Part shown: positions 1 to 7,195 of the stretch, piece after piece
Numbering within the stretch: the first letter of the stretch is position 1
How the letters are laid out: the number at the start of each line of letters is the position of its first letter
Origin: Eubacteriales Family XIII. Incertae Sedis bacterium
Lineage (GTDB): Bacteria; Bacillota; Clostridia; Peptostreptococcales; Anaerovoracaceae
NCBI GenBank assembly: GCA_031276775.1
Contig: JAISML010000071.1
Location: 1 to 12,672 of the forward strand
Length of the DNA: 12,672 nucleotides
Direction: 5' to 3'
Program-made: the position numbers and the translations under genes
Notes under the pieces: generated by a model
Seen by the model: only the letters and a program-made list of their open reading frames with translations
Databases searched by the model: none
Told to the model about the DNA's origin: nothing

Positions 1-716
<716 letters not shown>

Positions 717-1020
717 ATGATATTGCAACGGAACATGTCCGTTTCAACCGTTTGAACATCTCTGCCCATACAAACGCTTTGCGTTTCTTTATTGTTTGTC
801 AAGAAATTGTACGTCGACCCACTTCCCGCGCCCCAGGCGCAGGATGTGTGTCTTACCAATCTTTGCAGATTGCCGGCCGACCGAAGCCGGCCGATTGTAC
901 TCAGTCTCTTTCGAAAACCCTCTCGGGTCTTCTTTCGACTGATTCTCCTCACTATGCAGTTTTCAAGGTTCCGCGCCTCCCCGGCTTTCGCCGGTCGGGC
1001 CGTCCGCCCCAAGGCGGAAC
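717..1020 (-). other. 16S rRNA operon 5' leader with serial tetraloop hairpins
   Basis: This is the predicted transcribed leader between the rRNA start site (about 1020) and the mature 16S 5' end; it holds no convincing gene. It contains a boxA-like element and several strong hairpins. In transcript order they are: 1018-1003 (TCCGCC stem); 994-981 (CCGGC stem, GAAA loop); 941-902 (outer CAGTC/GACTG, inner AGACCC/GGGTTT with GAGA loop); 893-874 (8-bp stem closed by C(TTCG)G, with one G-U pair); 872-857 (CAATCT stem, GCAA loop); and 786-772 (AAACGC/GCGTTT). Stable GNRA and UUCG loops fit a structured, rapidly folding pre-rRNA leader used in antitermination and 16S processing. The structures are seen by eye; the function is inferred. 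Confidence 0.75.
953..967 (-). promoter_or_regulatory. boxA-like antitermination element in the rRNA leader
   Basis: The minus strand reads CTTGAAAACTGCATA within AACCTTGAAAACTGCATAGT. TTGAAAACTGCATA-type sequences recur in rRNA leaders and spacers of Bacillota and resemble boxA, the NusB/NusE-binding element that keeps polymerase resistant to Rho on untranslated rRNA. It lies about 55 nt after the predicted start site and before most of the leader hairpins. The sequence match is direct; the role is assumed from family knowledge. Confidence 0.5.
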
Positions 1021-1026
1021 GTTCAT

Positions 1027-1056
1027 ATTATATGACGCTCACACCTCCCCTGTCAA
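1027..1056 (-). promoter_or_regulatory. rRNA operon promoter (TTGACA - 18 bp - TATAAT)
   Basis: On the minus strand a perfect -35 TTGACA (1056-1051) and a perfect -10 TATAAT (1032-1027) are separated by 18 bp, placing the start near 1020. Upstream of the -35, the minus strand carries A6 (1066-1061) and A8 (1088-1081), about 21 bp apart and so on the same helical face. This resembles an UP element contacted by the RNA polymerase alpha subunits. Such strength fits a rRNA promoter. Confidence 0.85.
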
Positions 1057-1109
1057 CCTGTTTTTTCCCGATCCCCTACCTTTTTTTTCGGAGGGCTCCG
1101 CGCGGATCG

Positions 1110-1141
1110 CTGCGCCGACCGCCGCGCAACGGTCGGCGCAG
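1110..1141. repeat. Perfect 12-bp inverted repeat between divergent promoters
   Basis: CTGCGCCGACCG (1110-1121) and its exact reverse complement (1130-1141) flank an 8-nt spacer. The dyad lies upstream of both the rRNA promoter and the aminopeptidase promoter, so it should not be in either transcript. It has no T-tract on its 3' side in either direction, which argues against an intrinsic terminator. A 9-bp direct repeat CCGCGCAAC sits in its loop (1122-1130) and again at 1152-1160. It may be a protein-binding dyad or the remnant of a hairpin; the role is unknown. Confidence 0.6.
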
Positions 1142-1191
1142 TCTGCCGCAACCGCGCAACGCCGGTCCGGAAAGCGTCCCCGAAGCGGATT

Positions 1192-1220
1192 TTGGTTCTT
1201 CCCTGCGGGTATGGTATAAT
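1192..1220 (+). promoter_or_regulatory. Extended -10 promoter of the aminopeptidase gene
   Basis: TATAAT at 1215-1220 is preceded by TGG (1212-1214), giving the TGn extension. The -35 position at 17 bp spacing reads TTGGTT (1192-1197), matching only the TTG. The predicted start is near 1227, leaving a 5' UTR of about 34 nt with the ribosome binding site. Confidence 0.65.
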
Positions 1221-1260
1221 CGAAACAATCGGAATCATGACGGCAGGGAGGGAACGGAAT

Positions 1261-2370
1261 ATGGACGACAGAATCGAAAAACTTGCGCGGAATCTTGTGA
1301 ATTATTCCTGTGGCACGGCTGCGGGAGAGAAAGTGCTGATCTCTTTCGAGGGCGAATGCGCGAAACCTTTGATCAGGCGGATCATCAAAGAGGTGTATCG
1401 GGCGGGCGGGCGGCCTTACGTCGAAATCCGCGATTCGCAGATCACACGCGAGATACTGTTGGGCGCCGACCGGGAGCAACTCGAGTTCATGTCCGCGTGC
1501 AGCTTGGCGCAAATGAAAGGGATGGACGCGTACATCGCGGTTCGCGCGGGCGCAAACGCCTCCGAATTGTCCGATGTGCCGACGGACGGCATGAAGATGT
1601 ACAATCGCGTGCTGCGGCCCGTGTTGGATTATCGCGTCAATCACACCAAATGGGTGGTGCTTCGCTATCCAAACCCTTCGATGGCGCAACTCGCGGGCAT
1701 GAGCGAAGAACAATTCGAAGACTTCTATTTCGACGTCTGCAACTTGGATTACGAAAAGATGTCCGCTGCGATGGACGCGCTGACGTCGCTCATGAACCGG
1801 ACGGATCGGGTGCGCCTCACGGGACCGGGAACGGAGCTGACGTTCTCCATCAAGGACATCCCCGCCATCAAATGCGCGGGCGAAAAGAACATCCCCGACG
1901 GCGAGGTCTACACGGCGCCCGTCAGAGACAGCATGAACGGACGGATTTCCTACAATACCATGTCCGAGGAGCAGGGTTTCACCTATGAGCGCATCGTGTT
2001 CGATGTGAAAGACGGGAAGATCGTGCACGCATCGGCAAACGACGACGAACGGATCAACGCCTTGCTCGACACCGACGAAAACGCCCGCTATTTCGGAGAG
2101 TTCGCCTTGGGCGTCAATCCTTACATCCTGCATCCCATGAAGGATACGCTGTTCGATGAGAAGATCGCGGGCAGTTTCCACCTGACGCCCGGCGCCTCCT
2201 ACGAAGACGCATACAACGGCAACAAAAGCGCCATTCATTGGGATTTGGTCAACATACAGCGAGCGGATTACGGAGGCGGCGAGATATACTTCGACGGTAC
2301 GCTCATCCGCAAAGACGGCATTTTCGTCCTGCCCGAATTGGAAGGCTTGAATCCCGATCGTTTGAAATAG
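1261..2370 (+). CDS. M29-family metallo-aminopeptidase (aminopeptidase T/AmpS/PepS type)
   Basis: This 369-residue protein belongs to the cytoplasmic M29 (thermophilic) aminopeptidases, which remove N-terminal residues from peptides using two metal ions. The C-terminal half carries the family's metal-ligand and catalytic pattern: E215 in IPDGEVYTAPV, E280 in YFGEFALG, H307 and Y314 in SFHLTPGASY, and H326 and D328 in SAIHWDLV. All are present in the right order. The N-terminal 190 residues form the other lobe. No signal peptide is seen, consistent with peptide turnover in the cytoplasm. The start at 1261 is chosen because AGGGAGG (1245-1251) lies at normal spacing before it. An in-frame ATG at 1237 has no ribosome binding site. 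The gene is monocistronic: it diverges from the 16S gene and converges on deoB with 34 bp between stop codons. Length is close to the family norm of 370-410. Substrate preference cannot be read from sequence. Confidence 0.93.
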   Translation: MDDRIEKLARNLVNYSCGTAAGEKVLISFEGECAKPLIRRIIKEVYRAGGRPYVEIRDSQITREILLGADREQLEFMSACSLAQMKGMDAYIAVRAGANASELSDVPTDGMKMYNRVLRPVLDYRVNHTKWVVLRYPNPSMAQLAGMSEEQFEDFYFDVCNLDYEKMSAAMDALTSLMNRTDRVRLTGPGTELTFSIKDIPAIKCAGEKNIPDGEVYTAPVRDSMNGRISYNTMSEEQGFTYERIVFDVKDGKIVHASANDDERINALLDTDENARYFGEFALGVNPYILHPMKDTLFDEKIAGSFHLTPGASYEDAYNGNKSAIHWDLVNIQRADYGGGEIYFDGTLIRKDGIFVLPELEGLNPDRLK

Positions 2371-2380
2371 CGCCGGACTG

Positions 2381-2397
2381 CGCAGACTGCGTCTGCG
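2381..2397. terminator. Hairpin between convergent genes, possible bidirectional terminator
   Basis: CGCAGAC (2381-2387) and GTCTGCG (2391-2397) form a perfect 7-bp stem with a 3-nt loop in the 34-bp gap between the aminopeptidase and deoB stop codons. The position fits a shared terminator. There is no T-run on either side, so it is at best an atypical one. Confidence 0.3.
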
Positions 2398-2404
2398 GAA
2401 GCCC

Positions 2405-3634
2405 TCACCGCCCTTTCAGAATTTCCGGCAGAAAAGAGGTTCCCGCAGACGTGGGGGCGACGCCCAAAGCCTCCGCGATGGTGGCTCCGATGTCCGCAAA
2501 ACAGGTGCGCGTCCCCAAATTATGATTTGCCGAAACGTTTTTACCGTAGACAATAAGCGGGATGTACTCCCGCGTGTGATCGAAACCGCCATGCGTCGGA
2601 TCGTTGCCGTGATCGGCGCACAGAATCAGCAATTCTCCGGTTTGCAATTGGGCGGTGATCCGGGGAAGATATGCGTCAAAACGTTCCAAAGCCCGCGCGT
2701 ATCCTGCGGGATCCCGCCTGTGCCCGTATTTGGAGTCAAAATCCACAAGGTTGACGAAGATCAGTCCTTTGCCGGGACGCCGCATCCGGGCGATCGTCTT
2801 TTCCGCCCCGTCCTCGTTGCTGTCCGTGTGCAGGGACAGGGTGACGCCGCGCCCCGCAAAAATGTCGTGAATCTTTCCGATGGCAACGACGTCCAAACCC
2901 GCGTCCGCGATGTTGTCGAGCAAGGTTTTCCCCGGCGGCGGAACGGCGTAATCCCTGCGATCCGGCGTCCTGATCCTTTTCCCGTTTTCAATGATGTACG
3001 GTCTGGCAATCACGCGCCCCACAAGCATCGGCCCCGTCAGCATCGCCCTCGCCGTTTCACAGATGGCAAAGAGCCGTTCCGGAGGTATGACGTCGGTGTT
3101 GGCGGCGATCTGGAACACACTGTCGTTGGAGGTGTAGACAATGGGCTGCCCCGTCCGTTCATGTTCCGGCCCAAGCTCCTCGATGATTTCCGTGCCGGAT
3201 GCGGAACAATTGCCGAGGGTACCCGTGCCGATGGCTTTTTCAAACGCCCGCATGAAAGCGTCGGGGAAACGCGCAAACGTCCGAAACGGCGTGTCGGTGA
3301 CGATTCCCGCGATCTCCCAATGCCCCGTGACAGTGTCCTTCCCTTTTGACGCTTCGGACACTCTGCCGTAGACGCCCGCGTATTCCGCGTCGGCGGCACG
3401 GATCCCGGGATCGTCCGGGATGCCGTTCCGGACGTCGGGACGCACACCCTCAATGGCGCACAAACCCAACCGTCTCAGATGCGGAATCCGGATCCCCGGA
3501 ACGGCGGAAAGGATGTGTGCCAACGTATTGCAGCCTTCGTCCCCGTAATCGGCCGCGTCCGGAAGCGCGCCCACCCCCAGGCTGTCCAAAACGATCAGCG
3601 TCACCCGGTTCACCGCGCCCGACCTTTCATCCAT
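2405..3634 (-). CDS. deoB: Phosphopentomutase DeoB
   Basis: DeoB interconverts (deoxy)ribose-1-phosphate and (deoxy)ribose-5-phosphate. It links nucleoside phosphorolysis to the pentose phosphate pathway in the cytoplasm. The 409-residue protein, of normal family length, has the alkaline-phosphatase-superfamily metal site. D17 lies in VLDSLGVGALPDA. The phospho-acceptor threonine T101 is in KGKDTVTGHWE. D300 and H305 are in VDFDSKYGHRRD, D341 and H342 in ADHGNDPTHGG, and H353 in FDHTREY. Every ligand expected from the Bacillus enzyme is found at matching spacing. The start at 3634 is supported by GGGGGAGG about 9 nt upstream; homologues often begin a few residues later, near VTLIVLDS. It lies 40 nt downstream of the phosphoesterase gene, probably as the last gene of the operon. 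No purine or pyrimidine nucleoside phosphorylase, deoC or cdd is adjacent, unlike many deo clusters. Confidence 0.97.
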   Translation of the reverse strand: MDERSGAVNRVTLIVLDSLGVGALPDAADYGDEGCNTLAHILSAVPGIRIPHLRRLGLCAIEGVRPDVRNGIPDDPGIRAADAEYAGVYGRVSEASKGKDTVTGHWEIAGIVTDTPFRTFARFPDAFMRAFEKAIGTGTLGNCSASGTEIIEELGPEHERTGQPIVYTSNDSVFQIAANTDVIPPERLFAICETARAMLTGPMLVGRVIARPYIIENGKRIRTPDRRDYAVPPPGKTLLDNIADAGLDVVAIGKIHDIFAGRGVTLSLHTDSNEDGAEKTIARMRRPGKGLIFVNLVDFDSKYGHRRDPAGYARALERFDAYLPRITAQLQTGELLILCADHGNDPTHGGFDHTREYIPLIVYGKNVSANHNLGTRTCFADIGATIAEALGVAPTSAGTSFLPEILKGR

Positions 3635-3674
3635 GCTGTTGTTCCTCCCCCGCGCCGTTCGATGGTTCGGCGCG

Positions 3675-4388
3675 CTATTCGCTGATCAAAACAGGTGTGA
3701 AATTCACATAATCCGCCGCCACAAGCAGATATTCCACCTTGCCGTGACAACCTTTCAAGCCTTTTTTGGCGGCCTCGCGCCCGTGCAGATGCCCGTACAC
3801 CACTGTCGTCTTTTTCCCCTCGCCAAACTCGTCGATGATCTGCTTGAAGCCCGAGCCGACAGTCGGCCACGGCGTAGGCGGGTAATGCATGCCGATGACG
3901 AGTTCCGACGCGCCCAACCGCACGGCTGACTCCAGCGACGCGCGAAACCGCATCAATTCCCTGTTGTAGACCCGCTCATCCACGCTCGGCGCATATTGCG
4001 TGTCGCCGGGCATCAGCCACCCCCGCGATCCGCAGATCGCGCGTTCGTCCACCATGCAACTGTCGTTTTGGATGAAGATCATATCCTCGTAACGGGCGCG
4101 CAGTTTGCCGACGGAGGTCCACCACAGATCGTGATTCCCCTTGAGCAACACTTTCGTGCCGGGCAAAGCGCGTATCCAATCAAGATCTTCAAAGGCATCA
4201 TCCATTTTCAGACTCCATGAAATATCGCCCACGATGAATACCGTGTCGTCCGCATTGACGGTTCTGTGCCAATTCGTGCAGATCTTCTCGTAATGATTCT
4301 CCCATTCGGCGCCGAACAGATCCATGGGCTTCCCCGACGTAAAAGAGAGATGCAGATCCCCTATCGCGAATATCCGGCCCCTGCTCAT
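3675..4388 (-). CDS. Calcineurin-like metallophosphoesterase
   Basis: This 237-residue cytoplasmic protein is one metallophosphoesterase domain with a two-metal site. D11 and H13 lie in AIGDLHLS, D55 in VGDISW, N85 and H86 in LKGNHDLWW, H168 in GMHYPP, and H200 and H202 in YGHLHG. All five motifs of the fold are intact. It resembles the stand-alone bacterial predicted phosphohydrolases (COG1768-like), whose substrate is generally unknown; phosphomonoesters, cyclic nucleotides or phosphodiesters are all possible. The start is uncertain. ATG at 4388 gives the family-like short lead into AIGDLH but has only a weak ribosome site. An in-frame TTG at 4397 has GGGAAAG six nt upstream. A 16-codon reading frame ends in an ATGA overlap with the ATG and may provide coupling. 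The gene follows rmuC by 60 nt and precedes deoB by 40 nt. Confidence 0.9.
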   Translation of the reverse strand: MSRGRIFAIGDLHLSFTSGKPMDLFGAEWENHYEKICTNWHRTVNADDTVFIVGDISWSLKMDDAFEDLDWIRALPGTKVLLKGNHDLWWTSVGKLRARYEDMIFIQNDSCMVDERAICGSRGWLMPGDTQYAPSVDERVYNRELMRFRASLESAVRLGASELVIGMHYPPTPWPTVGSGFKQIIDEFGEGKKTTVVYGHLHGREAAKKGLKGCHGKVEYLLVAADYVNFTPVLISE

Positions 4389-4435
4389 CGTTGGCAAGCC
4401 GCTTTCCCGCAGTTTCGTTCCCTGTGCCCGATCAT
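4385..4435 (-). promoter_or_regulatory. Candidate 16-codon coupling micro-ORF before the phosphoesterase gene
   Basis: In the gap after rmuC, the minus strand has AGGGGAG followed three bases later by ATG (4435). This opens a frame of 16 codons (MIGHRERNCGKAACQR) that stops at TGA 4387-4385. The stop overlaps the phosphoesterase ATG as ATGA. Such an overlap typically allows translation re-initiation, which would compensate for the weak ribosome site of the downstream gene. A purely chance frame cannot be excluded at this length, and the spacing of the ribosome site is short. Confidence 0.25.
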
Positions 4436-4448
4436 CAACTCCCCTCTC

Positions 4449-5783
4449 TCAGACATCAACCGCGTCGGATCCCGCAAGGGTTTCCGCATCGCCCATCCCC
4501 GAAACATCCCGCAGTTTGCGCTGTATGGCCCGTGTCCGCGTACCGATGAGCTTGTCCAAATCCGCATTCGCCTGATTGATCCGGTTCTGCGCGCTGCTCA
4601 GCACCTTTTCAAAGTTGTCAAATTCCGTCTTTACCGCGCCGAGCACCTTCCAAACCTCCCCCGAGCGCTTCTGTATGGCCAAGGTGCGAAAGCCCATCTG
4701 CAAACTGTTCAAAATCGCCGCCATGGTGGTGGGACCCGATACCGTGATGCGATATTCGCGCTGCAATTCTTCGAGCAGCCCCCTGCGCAGCACTTCCGCG
4801 TACAGACCCTCGAACGGCAGGAAGAGAATGGCAAAATCCGTGGTTTCGGGCGGCTGGACATATTTTTCGTGTATGGTCTTCGCCGACAGTTTGATCGTCC
4901 GTTCAAGCTGTTTGCCCGCAGCCTCGATCTCCTCCGCGCTTCCCGTTTCATACGCGTCCGTCAGACGGGCATACGCATCGCCGGGAAATTTCGCGTCGAT
5001 CGGCAAAAACACAGGTTCCCGCCCTTCCCCGGGCAGACGAACGGCGAACTCTACCCGATCGGAACTCCCCCGCTTCGTGGCGATGTTCTCCTCATACTGC
5101 TCACGCGCCAAGATCTCCTTTAAAATGGCGTCCAATTGAATCTCGCCCAGCATGCCGCGCGTCTTCACGTTCGAGAGCACTTTCCGCAGATCCCCCACGC
5201 CGGCGGCGAGCGTCTGCATCTCACCCAGACCTTTGTATACCTGTTCCAACCGCTCGCCGACGATCCGGAACGATTGTCCGATCCTGTCCTCCAGGGTTTT
5301 TTGGAGTTTCTCGTCCACGGTCGCCCGCATTTTGTCCAATTGCTTCGCGTTGTCGTCCTGCAAAGAGCGAAGACGGGTTTCCACGGTATTGCGGATGTTC
5401 TCCAATTTCTGCTCGTTCCGCGTCGCCTGATCGGTCAGGTTTTGTCCGATCTCCATCCTGATTTCGGTCAGTTTGCGTCCCGTTTCCGTTCGGATGCCGG
5501 TCAGGTTTTGCCCGACCTCCGTCCTGAGATCGATCGCATTGCGCCCGGTTTCGCTGCGGAGATCGTTTACGCTTTGTCCGATATCGCCGCGCAACGCGGA
5601 AAAGCGTTGCTCCGATTCGTTTCGCACACGCGCGGATCGGCTCTCCGCGTCGCGCAGGATTTCATCCCGCATATCGCGCAAATCCTTCTTCAGGGCAGCG
5701 CGCCCGCCGATCGCGAAAACCGCCGCAATCGCCGCCGCCGCCAATGTCGCAATCGATATCGCGATGTACACTGCATCCGTCAT
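4449..5783 (-). CDS. rmuC: DNA recombination protein RmuC
   Basis: RmuC is a membrane-tethered protein with a predicted PD-(D/E)xK-like nuclease fold. It is implicated in limiting inversions at short inverted repeats; its biochemical activity is poorly defined. The 444-residue protein has an N-terminal membrane helix (about residues 5-25, AIAAVFAIGG at its end). A long coiled coil (about 30-190) follows, and then the RmuC domain (about 195-405). The domain contains VKTRGMLGEIQLDAIL, LPIDAKFPGD with the D-x-K pair, FLPFEGLYAEV and a region around GPTTMAAILNSLQMGF. The tail after about 425 is low in structure. Residues 63-161 are built of 11-residue repeats. The start lies only five bases after the stop of the small membrane protein gene, so translational coupling is likely; the ribosome site is weak. 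It is the third gene of the likely operon. Confidence 0.95.
   Translation of the reverse strand: MTDAVYIAISIATLAAAAIAAVFAIGGRAALKKDLRDMRDEILRDAESRSARVRNESEQRFSALRGDIGQSVNDLRSETGRNAIDLRTEVGQNLTGIRTETGRKLTEIRMEIGQNLTDQATRNEQKLENIRNTVETRLRSLQDDNAKQLDKMRATVDEKLQKTLEDRIGQSFRIVGERLEQVYKGLGEMQTLAAGVGDLRKVLSNVKTRGMLGEIQLDAILKEILAREQYEENIATKRGSSDRVEFAVRLPGEGREPVFLPIDAKFPGDAYARLTDAYETGSAEEIEAAGKQLERTIKLSAKTIHEKYVQPPETTDFAILFLPFEGLYAEVLRRGLLEELQREYRITVSGPTTMAAILNSLQMGFRTLAIQKRSGEVWKVLGAVKTEFDNFEKVLSSAQNRINQANADLDKLIGTRTRAIQRKLRDVSGMGDAETLAGSDAVDV
5301..5597 (-). repeat. Nine tandem hendecad (33-bp) repeats inside rmuC
   Basis: Residues 63-161 of RmuC divide without gaps into nine units of 11 residues. 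Examples are DLRSETGRNAI, DLRTEVGQNLT, GIRTETGRKLT and EIRMEIGQNLT. The pattern is x-(L/I)-R-x-E-x-G-x-x-(L/I)-x, with hydrophobics 8 and 3 apart, as in right-handed coiled coils. At DNA level CGGTCAGGTTTTG recurs exactly 66 bp apart (5432-5444 and 5498-5510), pointing to a fairly recent duplication of a two-unit block. Confidence 0.8.
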
Positions 5784-5788
5784 ACTGT

Positions 5789-6118
5789 TCAGTCCGCGTC
5801 GTCGTCCTTGCCCGCGCCGTTTTCGTCCCGCTTCCCGCGATCGTCCGCCGCGAAGCCCGACGCGTCCGCATGATCGCGCGCTTTCCCCGCATGACGTCCG
5901 TCGGTTTCGGTTTTCTTTCCGGAACCGGTTGTTCCCGTTTCCTTATTGTAAAGATAGACGACTTTGCCGTCATCCGATTTTTCGTAATGTTTTTCCCGTA
6001 TGGCCGGGCGTCGTCCGCTTTCCCCGGACCGGGAATTCCGGGCGCCGGGACCGAGCGAATAATAGATCAGAAGCGCCGTCGCTCCGACGGCGATCAATCC
6101 CAATAACAAAAGTGGCAT
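5789..6118 (-). CDS. Small single-pass membrane protein of unknown function
   Basis: I do not recognise this 109-residue protein. Residues 1-21 (MPLLLLGLIAVGATALLIYY plus S) form a strongly hydrophobic N-terminal helix that is probably an uncleaved anchor. A polar tail follows. It has a short, better ordered-looking segment at about 42-62 (EKHYEKSDDGKVVYLYNKET), then a low-complexity stretch rich in G, K, D and A ending in an acidic DDDAD. The start at 6118 is chosen because AGAGGAA sits 8 nt upstream and the product then begins directly at the anchor. The frame is open 36 codons further upstream, but that extension is polar and lacks a good ribosome site. It lies 132 bp after the NYN gene and 5 bp before rmuC, which also has an N-terminal anchor, so the two may act together at the membrane. 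That the gene is real rests on the ribosome site, the anchor and the tight spacing. Confidence 0.7.
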   Translation of the reverse strand: MPLLLLGLIAVGATALLIYYSLGPGARNSRSGESGRRPAIREKHYEKSDDGKVVYLYNKETGTTGSGKKTETDGRHAGKARDHADASGFAADDRGKRDENGAGKDDDAD

Positions 6119-6250
6119 GTTCGATTCCTCTTTTTCATCAACGGCATTCCCGCTCCCGCATGGGCTGCGTTCCTGTCCGCCCGCAGGTTTCCCCGCAAGC
6201 GATTCCGCGGTACGGCCCAACCTCATCCGTTATCGGTGTTCCCGCCTTTC

Positions 6251-7084
6251 TCATTTCTTTATCCTGATATGGTAATTCGCCGGGGAATTGGGCTTGTTGC
6301 CGGCTCTTCCCTCGACTTCAAAATCTTCCAATTGCGTGAGGAATTCCGACAGTCGCTTGGACTTCGCACCCCAGATGGTGGGATCGAAATCGGGGAAGCG
6401 ATTGTGCAACATATCACCGACGACGCTGATCTTGATCCAACCGTCATTGTCCTCGTCCGAATTTTTGATTGCGTTGCGAATGGCCGTGACCACCTTTTTT
6501 GGCGCATGGATGTATTTCCGATCCGCCTCCTCACGAACCGCTTCGTCGCGGGGCGAGGACGCTTTCTTCTTTTCCTTGGCCGCCGATTCCGGTTCTTCCG
6601 CGCCCGCCGCCGCGGAAGCGGCTCTGCGCGCTTTGCCCTCCGTCTGCTTGGTTCCGAGAAATTTGAACGTGGTGCAGGCATTGATAAACGATTCGGCGGT
6701 CTTCTCTTCGCCCATGCCGATCACTTCCAGGCCGGACTCGACGATCCGCATGGCGAGCCGCGTGAAATCACTGTCGCTGGAAACGATGCAGACGGATTCC
6801 ACATTCCCGGCGTACAGGATATCCATGGCGTTGATGATGAGTACGGAATCCGAGGAGTTTTTTCCGTTGGTGTAGCTGATCTGCGTCACCTGATGCAGGG
6901 AATGCTCGTTGACCACGCTGTTCCATCCCTTCATCTGCGGTTTTGTAAAGTCGCCGTATATGCGCTTGTTGGTGGCCCTGCCGTGAAGAGCCACCTCGTC
7001 CAGGATCTCGTCGATCAGCTTGTACGAGACATTTTCCGCGTCGATGAGTACGGCCACGCGCCTGTTGTTTATCGTGTTTTCCAT
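6251..7084 (-). CDS. NYN-domain (LabA-like) protein with C-terminal OST-HTH/LOTUS domain
   Basis: This 277-residue protein pairs a PIN-like nuclease fold with an RNA-binding winged helix. The NYN domain (about 8-145) keeps the acidic site: D15 and N18 in LIDAENVSY, D79 in SDSVLIINAMD, and D104 and D106 in SSDSDFTRLAMRI. These are metal ligands expected for RNase activity. A charged, alanine-rich linker (about 147-190) leads to the LOTUS/OST-HTH domain (about 195-275, with WIKISVVGDML and WGAKSKRLSEFL), a fold thought to bind RNA, notably G-rich or structured RNA. It is cytoplasmic, with no signal or membrane segment. The start at 7084 is chosen because the conserved core begins 8 residues in. 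The ribosome site (AGTGGA) is weak, and 16 upstream in-frame codons are not family-like. An extended -10 promoter lies 63 bp upstream. Bacterial members of this family have no settled function. Confidence 0.92.
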   Translation of the reverse strand: MENTINNRRVAVLIDAENVSYKLIDEILDEVALHGRATNKRIYGDFTKPQMKGWNSVVNEHSLHQVTQISYTNGKNSSDSVLIINAMDILYAGNVESVCIVSSDSDFTRLAMRIVESGLEVIGMGEEKTAESFINACTTFKFLGTKQTEGKARRAASAAAGAEEPESAAKEKKKASSPRDEAVREEADRKYIHAPKKVVTAIRNAIKNSDEDNDGWIKISVVGDMLHNRFPDFDPTIWGAKSKRLSEFLTQLEDFEVEGRAGNKPNSPANYHIRIKK

Positions 7085-7146
7085 GTTAAAATCCACTTTC
7101 GCCGGTTTCGTTCCGGACGGTTCGCAATGCAACTTCCCGGATCTTC

Positions 7147-7155
7147 ATTATAGCA
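7147..7155 (-). promoter_or_regulatory. Extended -10 promoter for the NYN-rmuC-deoB gene group
   Basis: On the minus strand TGC (7155-7153) directly precedes TATAAT (7152-7147), giving a full extended -10. No convincing -35 is seen at 16-18 bp. It lies in the 111-bp gap between the ilvB stop and the NYN start and predicts a 5' UTR of about 55 nt. It suggests that the five downstream genes are transcribed separately from ilvCB. Confidence 0.55.
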
Positions 7156-7195
7156 CACCTGCGGGTTTCCTGTTTTGATTTCATGTTTCTCTTCC

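Noticed and set aside
768..802. Second rRNA promoter with TTGACA at 802-797 on the minus strand
   Set aside because: The nearest -10-like hexamer, TTGTAT (773-768), is 23 bp away, and nothing fits at 16-18 bp.
792..1988. Plus-strand frame of 398 codons starting in the rRNA leader
   Set aside because: It runs antisense through the rRNA leader and promoter and out of frame through the aminopeptidase gene; the product is arginine-rich and lacks any motif.
1039..2238. Minus-strand frame of 399 codons opposite the aminopeptidase
   Set aside because: It is a shadow of the conserved M29 gene, and it crosses the rRNA promoter region without a ribosome site.
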